Part shown: positions 18,157 to 26,370 of the stretch, piece by piece
Numbering within the stretch: the stretch's first letter is position 1
Layout of the letters: each line of letters opens with the position of its first letter
The notes under the pieces: generated by a model
The model's database searches: none
Told to the model about the DNA's origin: nothing
What the model saw: the letters and a program-made list of their open reading frames with translations, nothing else
Translations under genes and position numbers: made by a program
Assembly: GCF_030689685.1 (NCBI RefSeq)
Contig: NZ_JAUYEY010000007.1
Location: forward strand, 1-64,000
Direction: 5' to 3'
Source of the DNA: Polaromonas sp.
Lineage (GTDB): Bacteria > Pseudomonadota > Gammaproteobacteria > Burkholderiales > Burkholderiaceae_C
Length of the DNA: 64,000 nt

Positions 18157-18530
18157 CGCACCTCCATGTCCCTCGGCACGGGCGCGTGGCGGCCTACCTG
18201 GCCAGCCAGCGGCGCATCGCTTTCAACGAAGACGACATCTTCCGGCGCTACCCCGAACTTGACGCCTGATTGGCGACTGCTTGAAGCGGTGAAGCAGGCT
18301 TGGTGGACCTGTTCGTGGCCCGCTTGCGCAGCGCTTTTGACGCAGCCGACATATGGCGTCTTCTCCTACATCTGCGCATGCATGTGCCTGACCGCAGGCC
18401 TGTGGGTGCGCGGTGAGGATGATTTTCTGACGGGGTTAAACCACGCAAACCCGGCGCTCACCTTGCCCTGTTTGCAGCGAGCTTGCCCCCGCTTCGTGAC
18501 CCTAACCATTCATCCTTAAGGAGCATCATC
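18157..18530. other. 374-bp region with possible decayed coding sequence
   Basis: No intact gene is supported. A short plus-strand frame at 18126-18269 (47 codons, ending RRYPELDA) overlaps the methyltransferase end, and a second open stretch from about 18300 (VDLFVARLRSAFDAAD...) has protein-like composition. They may be remains of a lost gene. The final 20 bases carry AAGGAG, the ribosome binding site of the next gene. Confidence 0.3.
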
Positions 18531-19490
18531 ATGGCACTTGACCATAAAGACAAAGATCTCAATCTCGACCCGATCACTGACGCGCCTGGCGCGCATCCCG
18601 TGGGAACCGGCCTGGGCGCGGCGGCCGGTGGCGCTGCTGCGGGTGCTGCGGCAGGCGCATTCGGCGGGCCTGTTGGCGCCGTAGCCGGTGCTGTGGTTGG
18701 CGCTGTTGTCGGCGGCCTCGGTGGCAAGGCAGTGGCCGAGGCCATCAACCCCACGGCCGAAGAGGCTTACTGGCGAGACCAGTACACGAAGGAGCCCTAT
18801 TACCAGTCAGGGCGCAGTTACGATGACTATGCGCCGGCCTACCGCCTGGGTCTGTACGGGCGCAGCAACCGCACCGGCACTTTTGACGACGCGCAAAGCG
18901 ATCTGTCGGTTTATTGGGACAGCAAGAAAGATCGGTCCACGCTTTCCTGGCCAGAGGCGGAAGCCGCCAGCCGCGCTGCCTGGACGCGTGTGGACCAGCA
19001 GCTTACCGGCAGCGAATCCGTCTCCGGCCAGGTTGCCGACAATGATGACGTGATCGACACCCTCAATGACTTGCTTGAATCCAGCCGCGATGGCGAGTAC
19101 GGTTTCACCGAGTGCGCGGAACATGTGAAGGCCCAGGACATCAAGACCCTGCTGCTGCGTCACGCCGACGAGTGCCGCGGCGCAGCGGCCGAGCTGGCCG
19201 GCCAGATCCGCCAGTTCGGCGGTGAACCGGACGAAGGCGGAACCACCAGCGGTGCACTGCATCGCGGCTGGGTCTCGGTGCGTGGCGCGCTCAGCGGCTA
19301 CACCGACCTGGCGATGCTGGAAGAGTGTGAGCGCGGCGAGGACGCGGCGCTTGCCCGTTACCGCAAGGCGCTCAAGGAAGAGGGTCTGCCTTCCGGCATA
19401 CGCGCATTGGTCGAGCGCCAGGCACAGGGGGCGCAGCGCAACCATGACCAGATCAAGGCCATGCGCGACGCGCTCAGGGCGGCATCCTGA
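18531..19490 (+). CDS. Glycine-zipper plus DUF2383/PA2169 four-helix-bundle protein
   Basis: A 319-residue protein with two visible parts. Residues about 20-65 are a Gly/Ala-rich zipper (repeated GAAAG/GAVAGAVVG), typical of membrane-inserting or oligomerising segments. Residues about 165-319 match the PA2169/DUF2383 ferritin-like four-helix bundle: DDVIDTLNDLLESSRDGEYGF, HADECRGAAAEL, GGTTSGALHRGWVSVRGAL and the final helix pair. Between them is a tyrosine-rich linker. The function of DUF2383 proteins is unknown. ATG 18531 has AAGGAG nine bases upstream. A strong terminator follows at 19512. Confidence 0.8.
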   Translation: MALDHKDKDLNLDPITDAPGAHPVGTGLGAAAGGAAAGAAAGAFGGPVGAVAGAVVGAVVGGLGGKAVAEAINPTAEEAYWRDQYTKEPYYQSGRSYDDYAPAYRLGLYGRSNRTGTFDDAQSDLSVYWDSKKDRSTLSWPEAEAASRAAWTRVDQQLTGSESVSGQVADNDDVIDTLNDLLESSRDGEYGFTECAEHVKAQDIKTLLLRHADECRGAAAELAGQIRQFGGEPDEGGTTSGALHRGWVSVRGALSGYTDLAMLEECERGEDAALARYRKALKEEGLPSGIRALVERQAQGAQRNHDQIKAMRDALRAAS

Positions 19491-19511
19491 TCTGTTCCTG
19501 ACAGGAACAAA

Positions 19512-19538
19512 AAAGCTGGCCTCGGCCAGCTTTTTTTA
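19512..19538. terminator. Rho-independent terminator, probably bidirectional
   Basis: AAAGCTGGCC-TC-GGCCAGCTTT forms a perfect 10-bp stem followed by a T-run on the plus strand. An A-run on the left side would give a T-run for the convergent gene at 19560-19991. Confidence 0.9.
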
Positions 19539-19559
19539 TGTTTGCAAGTTGCTGTCGGC

Positions 19560-19991
19560 TCAGTCTTTCGATCCGTGCTTGCCGCCGTGGTGGTCATCGT
19601 CGTGGTCGTCGTCGCCGTGGCCCTTGCCTCGGTGCTTGTCGTGTTTGTCCTTCTTGGGCTTTTTCTCTTTCACCGCGTAGCTGGTGTCACGCACCCAGTA
19701 GCCGGGTTGGCGGACATAGCCATTGCCGGTTTGCACCCAGTTGTCAGGCGCCCAGCGGTAACCGTCGCGTTTGCTCATGGCGCGGCCACGCACCCAGACA
19801 TGGCGGTCGCCGTTCCAGGCCCAGTAGCCGGGCGCCCAGGCCTGGGTTGGCGCCAGCACCGGTACCACTTCGTACAGGACAGGTGGCGGCGCTATTCCGA
19901 TATTGATGGTGACCTGCGCCAGCGCCGGGGCGGTGGCGCCCGCAAGCACGGCGGCCAGCAGGATTGTTTTCAGTGCGTGTTTGATGGTCAT
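19560..19991 (-). CDS. Secreted YXWGXW/WXXGXW-repeat protein with His/Asp-rich tail
   Basis: A 143-residue exported protein. The signal peptide is MTIKHALKTILLAAVLAGATAPALA with cleavage after ALA. The mature part carries tryptophan repeats of the YXWGXW type: APGYWAWNGDRHVWVRGR, YRWAPDNWVQ and RQPGYWVRD. The last 35 residues are Lys-rich then almost only His, Asp, Gly and Lys, which could bind divalent metals. Function of these repeat proteins is not established. It converges on the DUF2383 gene with the terminator between them. Confidence 0.82.
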   Translation of the reverse strand: MTIKHALKTILLAAVLAGATAPALAQVTINIGIAPPPVLYEVVPVLAPTQAWAPGYWAWNGDRHVWVRGRAMSKRDGYRWAPDNWVQTGNGYVRQPGYWVRDTSYAVKEKKPKKDKHDKHRGKGHGDDDHDDDHHGGKHGSKD

Positions 19992-20102
19992 GGGGATCTC
20001 CCTGGGGTTGTCGATGACAGTATTGGCGTGCTGTGCCTGCGGCGTACGCTTCGGCCGGTAAAGTTATGCATACCTGGGCAGGAGGTGTGCAAGGCTTTGT
20101 TT

Positions 20103-20160
20103 GCTATGGTTTCAATAGCTGTATATGTAATCTGGATATGGGCTGGTGCCATATTTGGCT
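20103..20160 (+). repeat. Dispersed palindromic element (family A), copy 2
   Basis: Starts GCTATGGTTTCAATAGCTG and ends ATGGGCTGGTGCCATATTTG. It lies in the gap between two minus-strand lipoprotein/secreted genes and touches the stop codon of the gene at 20159. Confidence 0.65.
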
Positions 20161-20503
20161 AGTTTTTCAGCCTGCTGCCGCAGTCCACTTGGGCGTTCAG
20201 CGTCGTGCCATGCCGGCCCAGGCTGCTGTCGGTGACCTTGCATCCCGATGCCTTCTCGATGGCTTTGACCATGGCGACGCTTTGTGAAGCAGAGTTTGGC
20301 CGGCCGGCAGGGGGCGTGGCAGTCCAGGTGCTGGCAGTGATCTGCTCGACCTGGTAGTTTTGGCCGTTGAGCTCGATGGTTTGCCATGTGCTGGTCTGCG
20401 CCATGCGCATTGCGCCGCAAGCCGACAGTACACCTGTGCCGAGCGCCAGCGCCAGCCATCCGGCCAGCCACTTGCCCTGCTGAACCGTCTGGCGCTTGTT
20501 CAG
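20159..20503 (-). CDS. Small lipoprotein, probably started from a CTG codon
   Basis: A 114-residue predicted lipoprotein: signal segment KWLAGWLALALGTGVLSACG with lipobox LSAC, then a short periplasmic domain with two further Cys (SGCKVTD and VDCGSRLKN) that could pair. No ATG, GTG or TTG lies in frame near the signal peptide. The only sensible start is CTG at 20503, whose CTGA overlaps the TGA stop of the upstream small lipoprotein, as in translationally coupled ATGA junctions. A much longer frame reaching 20668 would bury the signal peptide 65 residues in and overlap that upstream gene completely. Function unknown. Confidence 0.65.
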   Translation of the reverse strand: MNKRQTVQQGKWLAGWLALALGTGVLSACGAMRMAQTSTWQTIELNGQNYQVEQITASTWTATPPAGRPNSASQSVAMVKAIEKASGCKVTDSSLGRHGTTLNAQVDCGSRLKN

Positions 20504-20640
20504 ACAAGCCCCGGCAGGCTCAAGACGGCTTTGGGTTGCGGCACCAGCGGGGGCGTGTCCGGCGTTTTCGATTGGGGGCAGCCGCTCAGAAAGACCACGG
20601 CAAGTAGCGCAGACAGGGCGGGAAAAACACAGTAGATCAT
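20500..20640 (-). CDS. 46-residue lipoprotein
   Basis: A very short predicted lipoprotein of 46 residues: MIYCVFPALSALLAVVFLSG then the lipobox Cys, followed by a Pro-rich tail (PQSKTPDTPPLVPQP). ATG 20640 has GGGAG six bases upstream, a good ribosome binding site. Its stop TGA overlaps the CTG start of the next lipoprotein gene, so the two form a small operon. No function can be assigned. The coding call rests on the lipobox, the ribosome binding site and the overlap. Confidence 0.6.
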   Translation of the reverse strand: MIYCVFPALSALLAVVFLSGCPQSKTPDTPPLVPQPKAVLSLPGLV

Positions 20641-20817
20641 GGCAAGCTCCCGGCGGGATGAAAAACACTCTTTGATTGAACGACGGCTGCGGGCAAATGC
20701 ACCGATGATGGATGAACGATACGCACAGGTGGGCAGCAGCTCAAGAGCTAGCGGGCTGGGCTGGTGTCAGCGGACAACGCGTTGGCGTGTGATGGCGCGC
20801 CTACACGCCGCGCGCTA

Positions 20818-23385
20818 TCACCTTGCCGGAGCGCGCCCAGCGGCGAGTTTGAAGGCTATGGCCTTCATGGCGGCAGACAAGGGTGCCCGCGATGTTTCGT
20901 AAGCATCCCAGGGCGAATTACCCGTGGCCAGCCTCTCGCCGATGTTGCGGGTATCCCAGTGCGCAGCGTTTGTCAGGTCATCGAGCTCTTCCCAGGCCAC
21001 CGGCACAGACACACCCATGCCGGGCCGGGCTCGCGCCGACCAAGCGCAGACCGTCGTGGCGCCGAAACCGTTGCGCAGGTAGTCCGGGAAGATCTTGCCG
21101 ACCCGGTTGCGCGGCCCGCTTTTGGCAACAAAACGCTCGGGGATCACGCTGGACAGGTGCTGCACAATGGCCTGTGAAAATTTCTTGACCGTGTGCCAGT
21201 CATGCGAAGGCTTGAGCGGCACCACCACATGCAGGCCCTTGCCGCCGCTGGTTTTCAGAAAGCAGGGCAGGCCAAGTTGCTTCAGAAAGGCCTGCACCAG
21301 CTGGGCCGCTTCCTGCACTTGGACCCAGGCGACACCCTCGCCGGGGTCCAGGTCGAAGGTCATGCGGTCCGGCTTGCCGATGACGCGGGTGGTGGCGTTC
21401 CAGGTATGGAACTCCATCACGTTCAGTTGCGCCGACGCCAGCAGCGCTGCCACCGTCGCAATCTCCAGCAGCGGGCCATGGCCGGGGTCGAACTTCGGAT
21501 CAAGCAGCTTGATGCCGGGGATGCGCGTGGCCTCGGCGTGTTTCTGGAAAAACAACTCGCCGGTGATGCCGTCCGGGGCGCGCACCAGTGCCACCGGCCT
21601 GGCCTTCAGGTGCGGCAGGATCAGCGGCGCCACACGTGCGTAGTGTTCGATCAGTTCCAGTTTGGTGAAGCCGGTGCCGGGGTCGATGATGCGTTCCGGG
21701 TGGGTGACGCGCAACTTGCCGGTGCTGACCGGCGGCAAGGCTGGCGCAGCTTTTTTCGCAGTGGCTGGCGTTTTCGAGGCCATGGCTTTCTCCACAGGTA
21801 AGGCTGATTCACGCACGACCTTGCGTGCGGCTTTGTCGGCACGCAAACCCTGGAACACTGCATGGCGGATGTTGCCGGCGTGGGTCCATTGCGCAAAAAC
21901 GACCTCGGCCACCAGCTTGGGCTGCACCCAGTGGCCCTTGACCGAGGCCGGCAGGCCGGTAAATGCCGGGCGGGGTGTGGCCAGCGGCAGCAGAGCGGCC
22001 AGCAGGCTTTTGAGGGTTTTCTCGTCAAAGCCCGTGCCCACATTGCCGACATGTTGGAGCGCGCCGTGGTTGTTGTAGATACCGAGCAGCAGCGCGCCCA
22101 GGCCGGTGCGCGAACCTTGAGGCTCGGTGTAGCCGCCAATCACGAACTCCTGGCGCAACTGGGTCTTGACTTTGATCCAGTCGATGGAACGCCGCGAGAC
22201 ATAGGTTGATGCGGCGCGTTTACCAATCACGCCTTCCAGTCCCAAACGCGCCGCTGAATCGAGCAGGTCTTGCGCGCCGCTGTCAAAGGTTTCGCTGAAA
22301 CGCAGGTGATCCAGGCCGGCGCCGCTGACCAGACCGCGCAGCAGTTCGCGCCGTTCGGCCAGCGGCACCTGGCGCAGGTCATGGCCGTCGTAAAACGGCA
22401 TGTCGAACAGGTAATAAACAATTTGCGCGGTGCTGGCGCTGTCAAAGGCGTTTTGCAGCGCGCCGAAGTCGGGCATGCCATCCTCGCCGTGCACCACGAT
22501 CTCGCCATCCAGCCAGCCCGACTTCAGGCCCAGTTGCGACAGCGCGTTGACAAGTGCAGGAAGTTTGGCTGACCAATCGTGGCCGTTGCGCGTGAAACAC
22601 CGGATGGACGTGCCCGCTATGCGTGTCATCAGGCGGTAGCCGTCGAACTTGATTTCATAGAGCCAGTCGCCGTCGTTTTCGGGCACGGCCGTGACCAAGG
22701 TGGCCAACTCGGGCGCCAGTAAGGGCGGCAGTGCAGCCTTGAAGGCGTCCGGTGGCAGTGACCGCCGGATTTTGGCGGCGGCTTGTGTTGTCGGCTTTTT
22801 TGCTGCCGGGGATGTGACAGTTGTCCTTTTTCTGGGAGCGAGCGGCTGGCCGGTCAGCACGCTGTTGGGCAAGTCTTCCAGCACGTCGTAGTCGGCCGAT
22901 GGCTGGGCCTGGGCATCTTTTTCCTTGATCAGCAGCCAGGCCGGCTGGCGCTCGTCAACCTTGCCATGCATGCGCACCAGCGTCCAGTGGCCCTTGAGTT
23001 TGTCGCCCTGAAGTTCGAACTTGAGTTTGCCGCTTTTCAGCGCTTTCATGGGTTCGTCCACTGGCAACCAGATGCCCTGGTCCCAGATGATGACGTTGCC
23101 GGCGCCGTATAGCTTGTTTGGAATGTTGCCCTCAAACCGCGCATAGGAGATCGGGTGGTCTTCGACCTGCAGGGCCATGCGTTTGATCTTTGGGTCCAGA
23201 CTGGGGCCCTTGGGCACGGCCCAGCCGTCGAGTTCGAGTCGGAAGTCGTAGTGCAGCCGACTGGCGTCGTGTTTCTGGACCACAAAGCGCAAATTTTTCG
23301 AACTGCGTCCGCCCGTAGCTGGCTCCGGTGTGCGACGGAAATTCCGCTTGCTGTGGTAGCTCTCGAGACTGTCGACGGTGGCCAT
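20818..23385 (-). CDS. ligD: ATP-dependent multifunctional DNA ligase D
   Basis: An 855-residue LigD for non-homologous end joining. Domain order is 3'-phosphoesterase (about 25-185; the HDASRLHYDFRLEL motif), ATP-dependent ligase (about 220-545; nucleotidyl Lys in YEIKFDGYRL, then DGEIVV and EGVIGKRA), and the primase-polymerase domain (about 570-850; MTFDLDPGEG, LKTSGGKGLHVVVPL). The enzyme trims, fills and seals double-strand breaks recruited by Ku. ATG 23385 is chosen; a GTG at 23400 is an in-frame alternative. It lies a few bases after ku on the same strand. Lys- and Ala-rich linkers separate the domains. Confidence 0.95.
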   Translation of the reverse strand: MATVDSLESYHSKRNFRRTPEPATGGRSSKNLRFVVQKHDASRLHYDFRLELDGWAVPKGPSLDPKIKRMALQVEDHPISYARFEGNIPNKLYGAGNVIIWDQGIWLPVDEPMKALKSGKLKFELQGDKLKGHWTLVRMHGKVDERQPAWLLIKEKDAQAQPSADYDVLEDLPNSVLTGQPLAPRKRTTVTSPAAKKPTTQAAAKIRRSLPPDAFKAALPPLLAPELATLVTAVPENDGDWLYEIKFDGYRLMTRIAGTSIRCFTRNGHDWSAKLPALVNALSQLGLKSGWLDGEIVVHGEDGMPDFGALQNAFDSASTAQIVYYLFDMPFYDGHDLRQVPLAERRELLRGLVSGAGLDHLRFSETFDSGAQDLLDSAARLGLEGVIGKRAASTYVSRRSIDWIKVKTQLRQEFVIGGYTEPQGSRTGLGALLLGIYNNHGALQHVGNVGTGFDEKTLKSLLAALLPLATPRPAFTGLPASVKGHWVQPKLVAEVVFAQWTHAGNIRHAVFQGLRADKAARKVVRESALPVEKAMASKTPATAKKAAPALPPVSTGKLRVTHPERIIDPGTGFTKLELIEHYARVAPLILPHLKARPVALVRAPDGITGELFFQKHAEATRIPGIKLLDPKFDPGHGPLLEIATVAALLASAQLNVMEFHTWNATTRVIGKPDRMTFDLDPGEGVAWVQVQEAAQLVQAFLKQLGLPCFLKTSGGKGLHVVVPLKPSHDWHTVKKFSQAIVQHLSSVIPERFVAKSGPRNRVGKIFPDYLRNGFGATTVCAWSARARPGMGVSVPVAWEELDDLTNAAHWDTRNIGERLATGNSPWDAYETSRAPLSAAMKAIAFKLAAGRAPAR

Positions 23386-23406
23386 GGCGCGAGAGGCCAC
23401 GCAGCG

Positions 23407-24306
23407 TCAGGCCGCCTTGCGCCGTGCCGGTGCGGTCTTGGCCGCAGACTGACGAGCGGGTTTTACAGCAGCCTTTTTTGCCGGCACCTTGGCTGCCCCG
23501 CCCTTGTTGCGCAAGCTGCGCTGCAGCAATTCGGTAAGGTCGATGATCTTGGCACCAGAGTGGGCGGTAGCTTCCTCGTCCTCCTCGGGCTGCTCCACGG
23601 TTTCGACCTTGCCTTCCTTCACCTTTTGTTTGACCAGCGCCATGATGTCGTCCTTGAAGGAGTCGCTAAACTGGTCGGGCTGCCATTGACCGGTCATGTC
23701 GTCCACCAGTTGTTTCGCCATGGACAGTTCCTTGTCGCTCAGGCCGGCGGCTTTCGCGCCTTCGGGCGGCAGGTCCAGGTCTTCCCAGCTGCGGATGTCG
23801 GCGCCCCAGCGCAGCAGGTTCAGGATCAGCCCCGGACCAGATGGCACCAGAACGGCCAGGTGCTGCTTGGTCTGGATCACCACGCGCGCGATGCCGACGC
23901 GCTGGGTCTTGAGCAGCGTGTCGCGCAGCAGAGCGTAGACTTTTTTGCCCTTGTTGATAGGCGCAATGTAATAGGGCCGCTCCAAGTAGACAAAGGGGAT
24001 GTCCGTGTTCGGTACAAAACTCTCGATCTCGATGGTCTGTGTGGTCTTGGGGTAGGCTGCGGCAATTTCCTCGGGCGACAGCACCACGTACTGGCCGTCC
24101 TCGTAGGCGATGCCCTTGACGATGTTTCCTTGGTGATTTCCTTGCCGGTTTTTTTTGTTGATGCGTTTGTAGCCAACCGGGTCCATGCTGCGTTTGTCCA
24201 GCCAGTCGAAGTCAACCCCGCTCTCCGTGGTGGCGGAGTGAAGCAATACAGGAATATGCACCAGCCCGAAGCTGATGGCCCCTTTCCATAAAGCGCGTGA
24301 TGCCAT
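23407..24306 (-). CDS. ku: Non-homologous end-joining protein Ku
   Basis: A 299-residue bacterial Ku homodimer subunit that binds DNA ends and recruits LigD. The Ku core is clear from MASRALWKGAISFGLVHIPV through GYKRINKK, YVVLSPEEIAAA and the YYIAPINKGKKVYALLRD segment, with a basic Lys/Ala-rich tail (KVPAKKAAVKPARQSAAK) that often mediates DNA or LigD contacts. It is the first gene of a ku-ligD operon. Upstream 214 bases separate it from a divergent lipoprotein gene; nothing regulatory was recognised there. Confidence 0.95.
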   Translation of the reverse strand: MASRALWKGAISFGLVHIPVLLHSATTESGVDFDWLDKRSMDPVGYKRINKKNRQGNHQGNIVKGIAYEDGQYVVLSPEEIAAAYPKTTQTIEIESFVPNTDIPFVYLERPYYIAPINKGKKVYALLRDTLLKTQRVGIARVVIQTKQHLAVLVPSGPGLILNLLRWGADIRSWEDLDLPPEGAKAAGLSDKELSMAKQLVDDMTGQWQPDQFSDSFKDDIMALVKQKVKEGKVETVEQPEEDEEATAHSGAKIIDLTELLQRSLRNKGGAAKVPAKKAAVKPARQSAAKTAPARRKAA

Positions 24307-24520
24307 GGATCGACTTTAAGCAGGTGGGCAGGCTGGTCCTGTCGGTTGGCAACCGGCGATGCCGTAGGACGAGGGCCGCAGCCCGCGTGTGCAACACGAA
24401 GTAGCGACTCAAAATGAAACGGATGGCTTCGGGTCCAGGGCAGACGACAGGTGAATGTCCTACATCCAGATACAGCTCCTAAGCCTAAGCTGCCAATTCT
24501 TTCATTCACCGGAGAAAATC

Positions 24521-24976
24521 ATGATGACCTATCGTTACACCCTGCGCTCAGTCCTGGCGACCGGCGCCCTTGTTGTCCTCGTCGCGGGTTGCGGGATGAT
24601 GCCCGGTAAATCCAATCTGGTCACCTTGACCACGCAGATGCGCGGTGCCAACGAGGTCCCGCCTGCCGCCACCAACGCCACCGGCCAAGTGGATGCGGTG
24701 CTGAACAAGGAGTCCAACCTGCTCAAGTGGCAGTTGTCGTACAGCGGTTTGAGTGGTCCGGCGACCGCAGGTCACTTTCATGGCCCGGCCATGGTCGGAG
24801 CCAATGCAGGTGTTGCCCTTCCGTTCACGGGTGCCATGACCAGCCCCATGTCGGGAGAAGCCACGCTGACTGCGGCCCAAGCGGCTGACCTGCTGGCGGG
24901 CAGGTGGTATGCCAACATCCACACTGCAAAATTTCCGGGCGGCGAGATTCGCGGTCAGATGACTGTGCGTCCCTGA
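24521..24976 (+). CDS. CHRD-domain lipoprotein
   Basis: A 151-residue lipoprotein. Signal MMTYRYTLRSVLATGALVVLV with lipobox VAGC is followed by a CHRD domain: MRGANEVPPAATNATGQVDAVL, a central GHFHGPA motif and terminal RWYANIHTAKFPGGEIRGQ. These motifs define CHRD proteins, named after chordin, whose bacterial role is unknown. ATG 24521 has GGAG ten bases upstream. A terminator follows at 25001. Confidence 0.88.
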   Translation: MMTYRYTLRSVLATGALVVLVAGCGMMPGKSNLVTLTTQMRGANEVPPAATNATGQVDAVLNKESNLLKWQLSYSGLSGPATAGHFHGPAMVGANAGVALPFTGAMTSPMSGEATLTAAQAADLLAGRWYANIHTAKFPGGEIRGQMTVRP

Positions 24977-25000
24977 CACAGCGCGCCGTGTCCGGCACCA

Positions 25001-25024
25001 AGGCCAGGCGCCTGGCCTTTTTTA
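25001..25024 (+). terminator. Rho-independent terminator after the CHRD gene
   Basis: AGGCCAGG-CG-CCTGGCCT forms an 8-bp stem followed by a T-run (TTTTTTAT), 25 bases after the CHRD stop codon. Confidence 0.88.
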
Positions 25025-25137
25025 TTGGCGCGCAGGCCTACAGCTTTCTTGCCGACCTGCTGACGCGAGCGCCGCAGCTGCGGCTTAGGGTGAACGCTCA
25101 GGTTGCCCCCGCAGCCAGTTGCAAAGGAAGACAAGCC

Positions 25138-25338
25138 ATGAAATCAGGAAAACCGGCCCCGTCCGCTCCCACCACCAGCGGTCCCAAACATCCCAAGCCC
25201 CTGGGTAGCCAGCAAGCCCTTGCAGAGAAAGCCGCCAACAGCCAGGCCAGTGTCAAGGCTCGCGTGGAGTCGCAGAACATGCCCGACAAGCCGCCGCTGC
25301 ATCTTCAGAACCAGCCCAACAGCTCAGGCCGGAAGTAA
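25138..25338 (+). CDS. Small Pro/Ser-rich hypothetical protein
   Basis: A 66-residue polar, probably disordered protein (MKSGKPAPSAPTTSGPKHPK...), rich in Pro, Ser, Lys and Gln and with no signal peptide. The call rests on ATG 25138 with a clear AAAGGAAG ribosome binding site eleven bases upstream and its isolated position behind a terminator. Function unknown. Confidence 0.55.
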   Translation: MKSGKPAPSAPTTSGPKHPKPLGSQQALAEKAANSQASVKARVESQNMPDKPPLHLQNQPNSSGRK

Positions 25339-25396
25339 GGCATTTTCGACTGTCACCGTTGTAGCCCGGATTTGGCCGTCAAAAAAGGACTTTCCC

Positions 25397-25693
25397 ATGT
25401 CAAACAACTTTTCCTCACTGCTGGCTTCCCTGGTGCTGGGTGTAGCTGCTTCCGCCGCGCTGGCCCAGCCGGTGGCGATAGAAGAGCAGCTATTGGCCCG
25501 CGGTGCCGTGGCTGACACGACGCCGCAGCAACGCTACCGCACCGCCATCAATGAGGCGGGCGGTGGCTACAAGGTCTATCTGGAGGAATGTGGGGCCATG
25601 GCGGCGGCTGAGCGCACGGCCTGCCGGCGCGATGCCAAAGCCCTCCATGACCGCGACATGGCGGCTGCCCGCGCGATATTGCGCACCCGCTAA
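25397..25693 (+). CDS. Small periplasmic hypothetical protein
   Basis: A 98-residue exported protein. The signal peptide MSNNFSSLLASLVLGVAASAALA is cleaved after ALA. The mature part is a short helical segment with two Cys (LEECGAMAAAERTACRRDA) probably joined by a disulfide, with a CX11C spacing. I know no function for it. ATG 25397 gives an ideal signal peptide; the longer frame from 25220 overlaps the previous gene. Distance to the previous stop is 58 bases. Confidence 0.65.
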   Translation: MSNNFSSLLASLVLGVAASAALAQPVAIEEQLLARGAVADTTPQQRYRTAINEAGGGYKVYLEECGAMAAAERTACRRDAKALHDRDMAAARAILRTR

Positions 25694-25725
25694 AGCGCTT
25701 TAGCTGGCGTCCGGCCGGCCGATAG

Positions 25726-26109
25726 CTGCCGCACCTTCTCGCGCGCATCTGCGCACATCACTACGAGCGTCGGCTGTCCAAAACGCTGACCTGCCAGTTC
25801 AAAGGCAAACTGCTGGTGGTGATCACCCGCCCGGAGCAGCCGCGCTACGCGCTGCGATCACAACCGGTCAAGGTGATCGAGCATTTAGACGGATCGCTTG
25901 AGCTGCTGTGGGGCGAAGAGGCGCTGCCCTTTAAGACGTTTGAGCGGCATCAGCATTTGAGTGCTTCACGGGTAGCCGACGACAAGCTGCTCAATGGCCG
26001 GGTCGATGAGGTGTTGGCCAAAGAATCATTGCGCCTGCGCAAATTGCAGGCGCTGGTGGCCACTCAAAATGCCAAGCCGCGCTCACGCCCACCCCAGGTT
26101 GCGATCTGA
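25726..26109 (+). pseudogene. C-terminal fragment of an ISNCY-type transposase
   Basis: The reading LLARICAHHYERRLSKTLTC continues into LLVVITRPEQPRYALRSQPV and RVDEVLAKESLRLRK. It resembles the post-catalytic C-terminal part of ISNCY/integrase-like transposases (short beta-rich region after the DDE core). The frame is closed by a TAG at 25723-25725 and no catalytic domain lies upstream, so the gene is 5'-truncated. A standard start at 25816 would give only 97 residues. Family assignment is by resemblance. Confidence 0.6.
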
Positions 26110-26298
26110 GATCGGCCAATTTCAAAGTCAGCGCTTGAACTCGCCCGCCGTGGATAACTGAGTTGCCCACCGCTCCCCGGAATCGAGCCTACGGCCTGAC
26201 GCGCTGGCGCTTGCCGAAAGCCTTTGAGATAAAACTCAACCCCAAAAGGGGACATTTCTGCTTTGCAGAAAAGGGGACATTTCAATTTTGGGTTGACA
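25726..26298 (+). mobile_element. Insertion-sequence remnant: transposase 3' part plus right end
   Basis: A truncated transposase C-terminus (25726-26109) is followed by a 61-bp structure at 26236-26296 with inverted ends TCAACCCCAAAA and TTTTGGGTTGA. Inside are two GGGGACATTT blocks and a small TTTCTGC-TTT-GCAGAAA hairpin. Blocks of GGGGACATTT with TTTTGGGTTGACA are commonly seen at ends of IS elements in this bacterial group. I infer that this is the right end of the same element whose left part has been lost. The family (ISNCY-like) is a tentative reading. Confidence 0.55.
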
Positions 26299-26311
26299 TT
26301 GGCGGTTCAAT

Positions 26312-26354
26312 TGGTTGCGTCTGCAACCAGATGACTTATAGTTGTGGGCGCAAC
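26312..26354. promoter_or_regulatory. Paired GTTG-N6-CAAC operators around a promoter
   Basis: TGGTTGC-GTCT-GCAACCA (26312-26329) is a perfect 7-bp-arm palindrome. A second site GTTG-TGGGCG-CAAC (26341-26354) has the same GTTG-N6-CAAC form, 27 bp further on. A -10-like TATAGT (26337-26342) lies between them, with GTTGCG 17 bases upstream as a poor -35. The layout fits repression of the following operon by its own MarR protein. Confidence 0.6.
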
Positions 26355-26370
26355 CAACTAAATCCTCTTG

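Noticed and set aside
20159-20668. 169-residue start for the lipoprotein at 20668
   Set aside because: It places the signal peptide in the middle of the protein and overlaps the small upstream lipoprotein gene, which has a good ribosome binding site.
26293-26342. Promoter formed by the IS-end TTGACA
   Set aside because: No -10 box at 15-19 bases; the TATAGT is 38 bases away.
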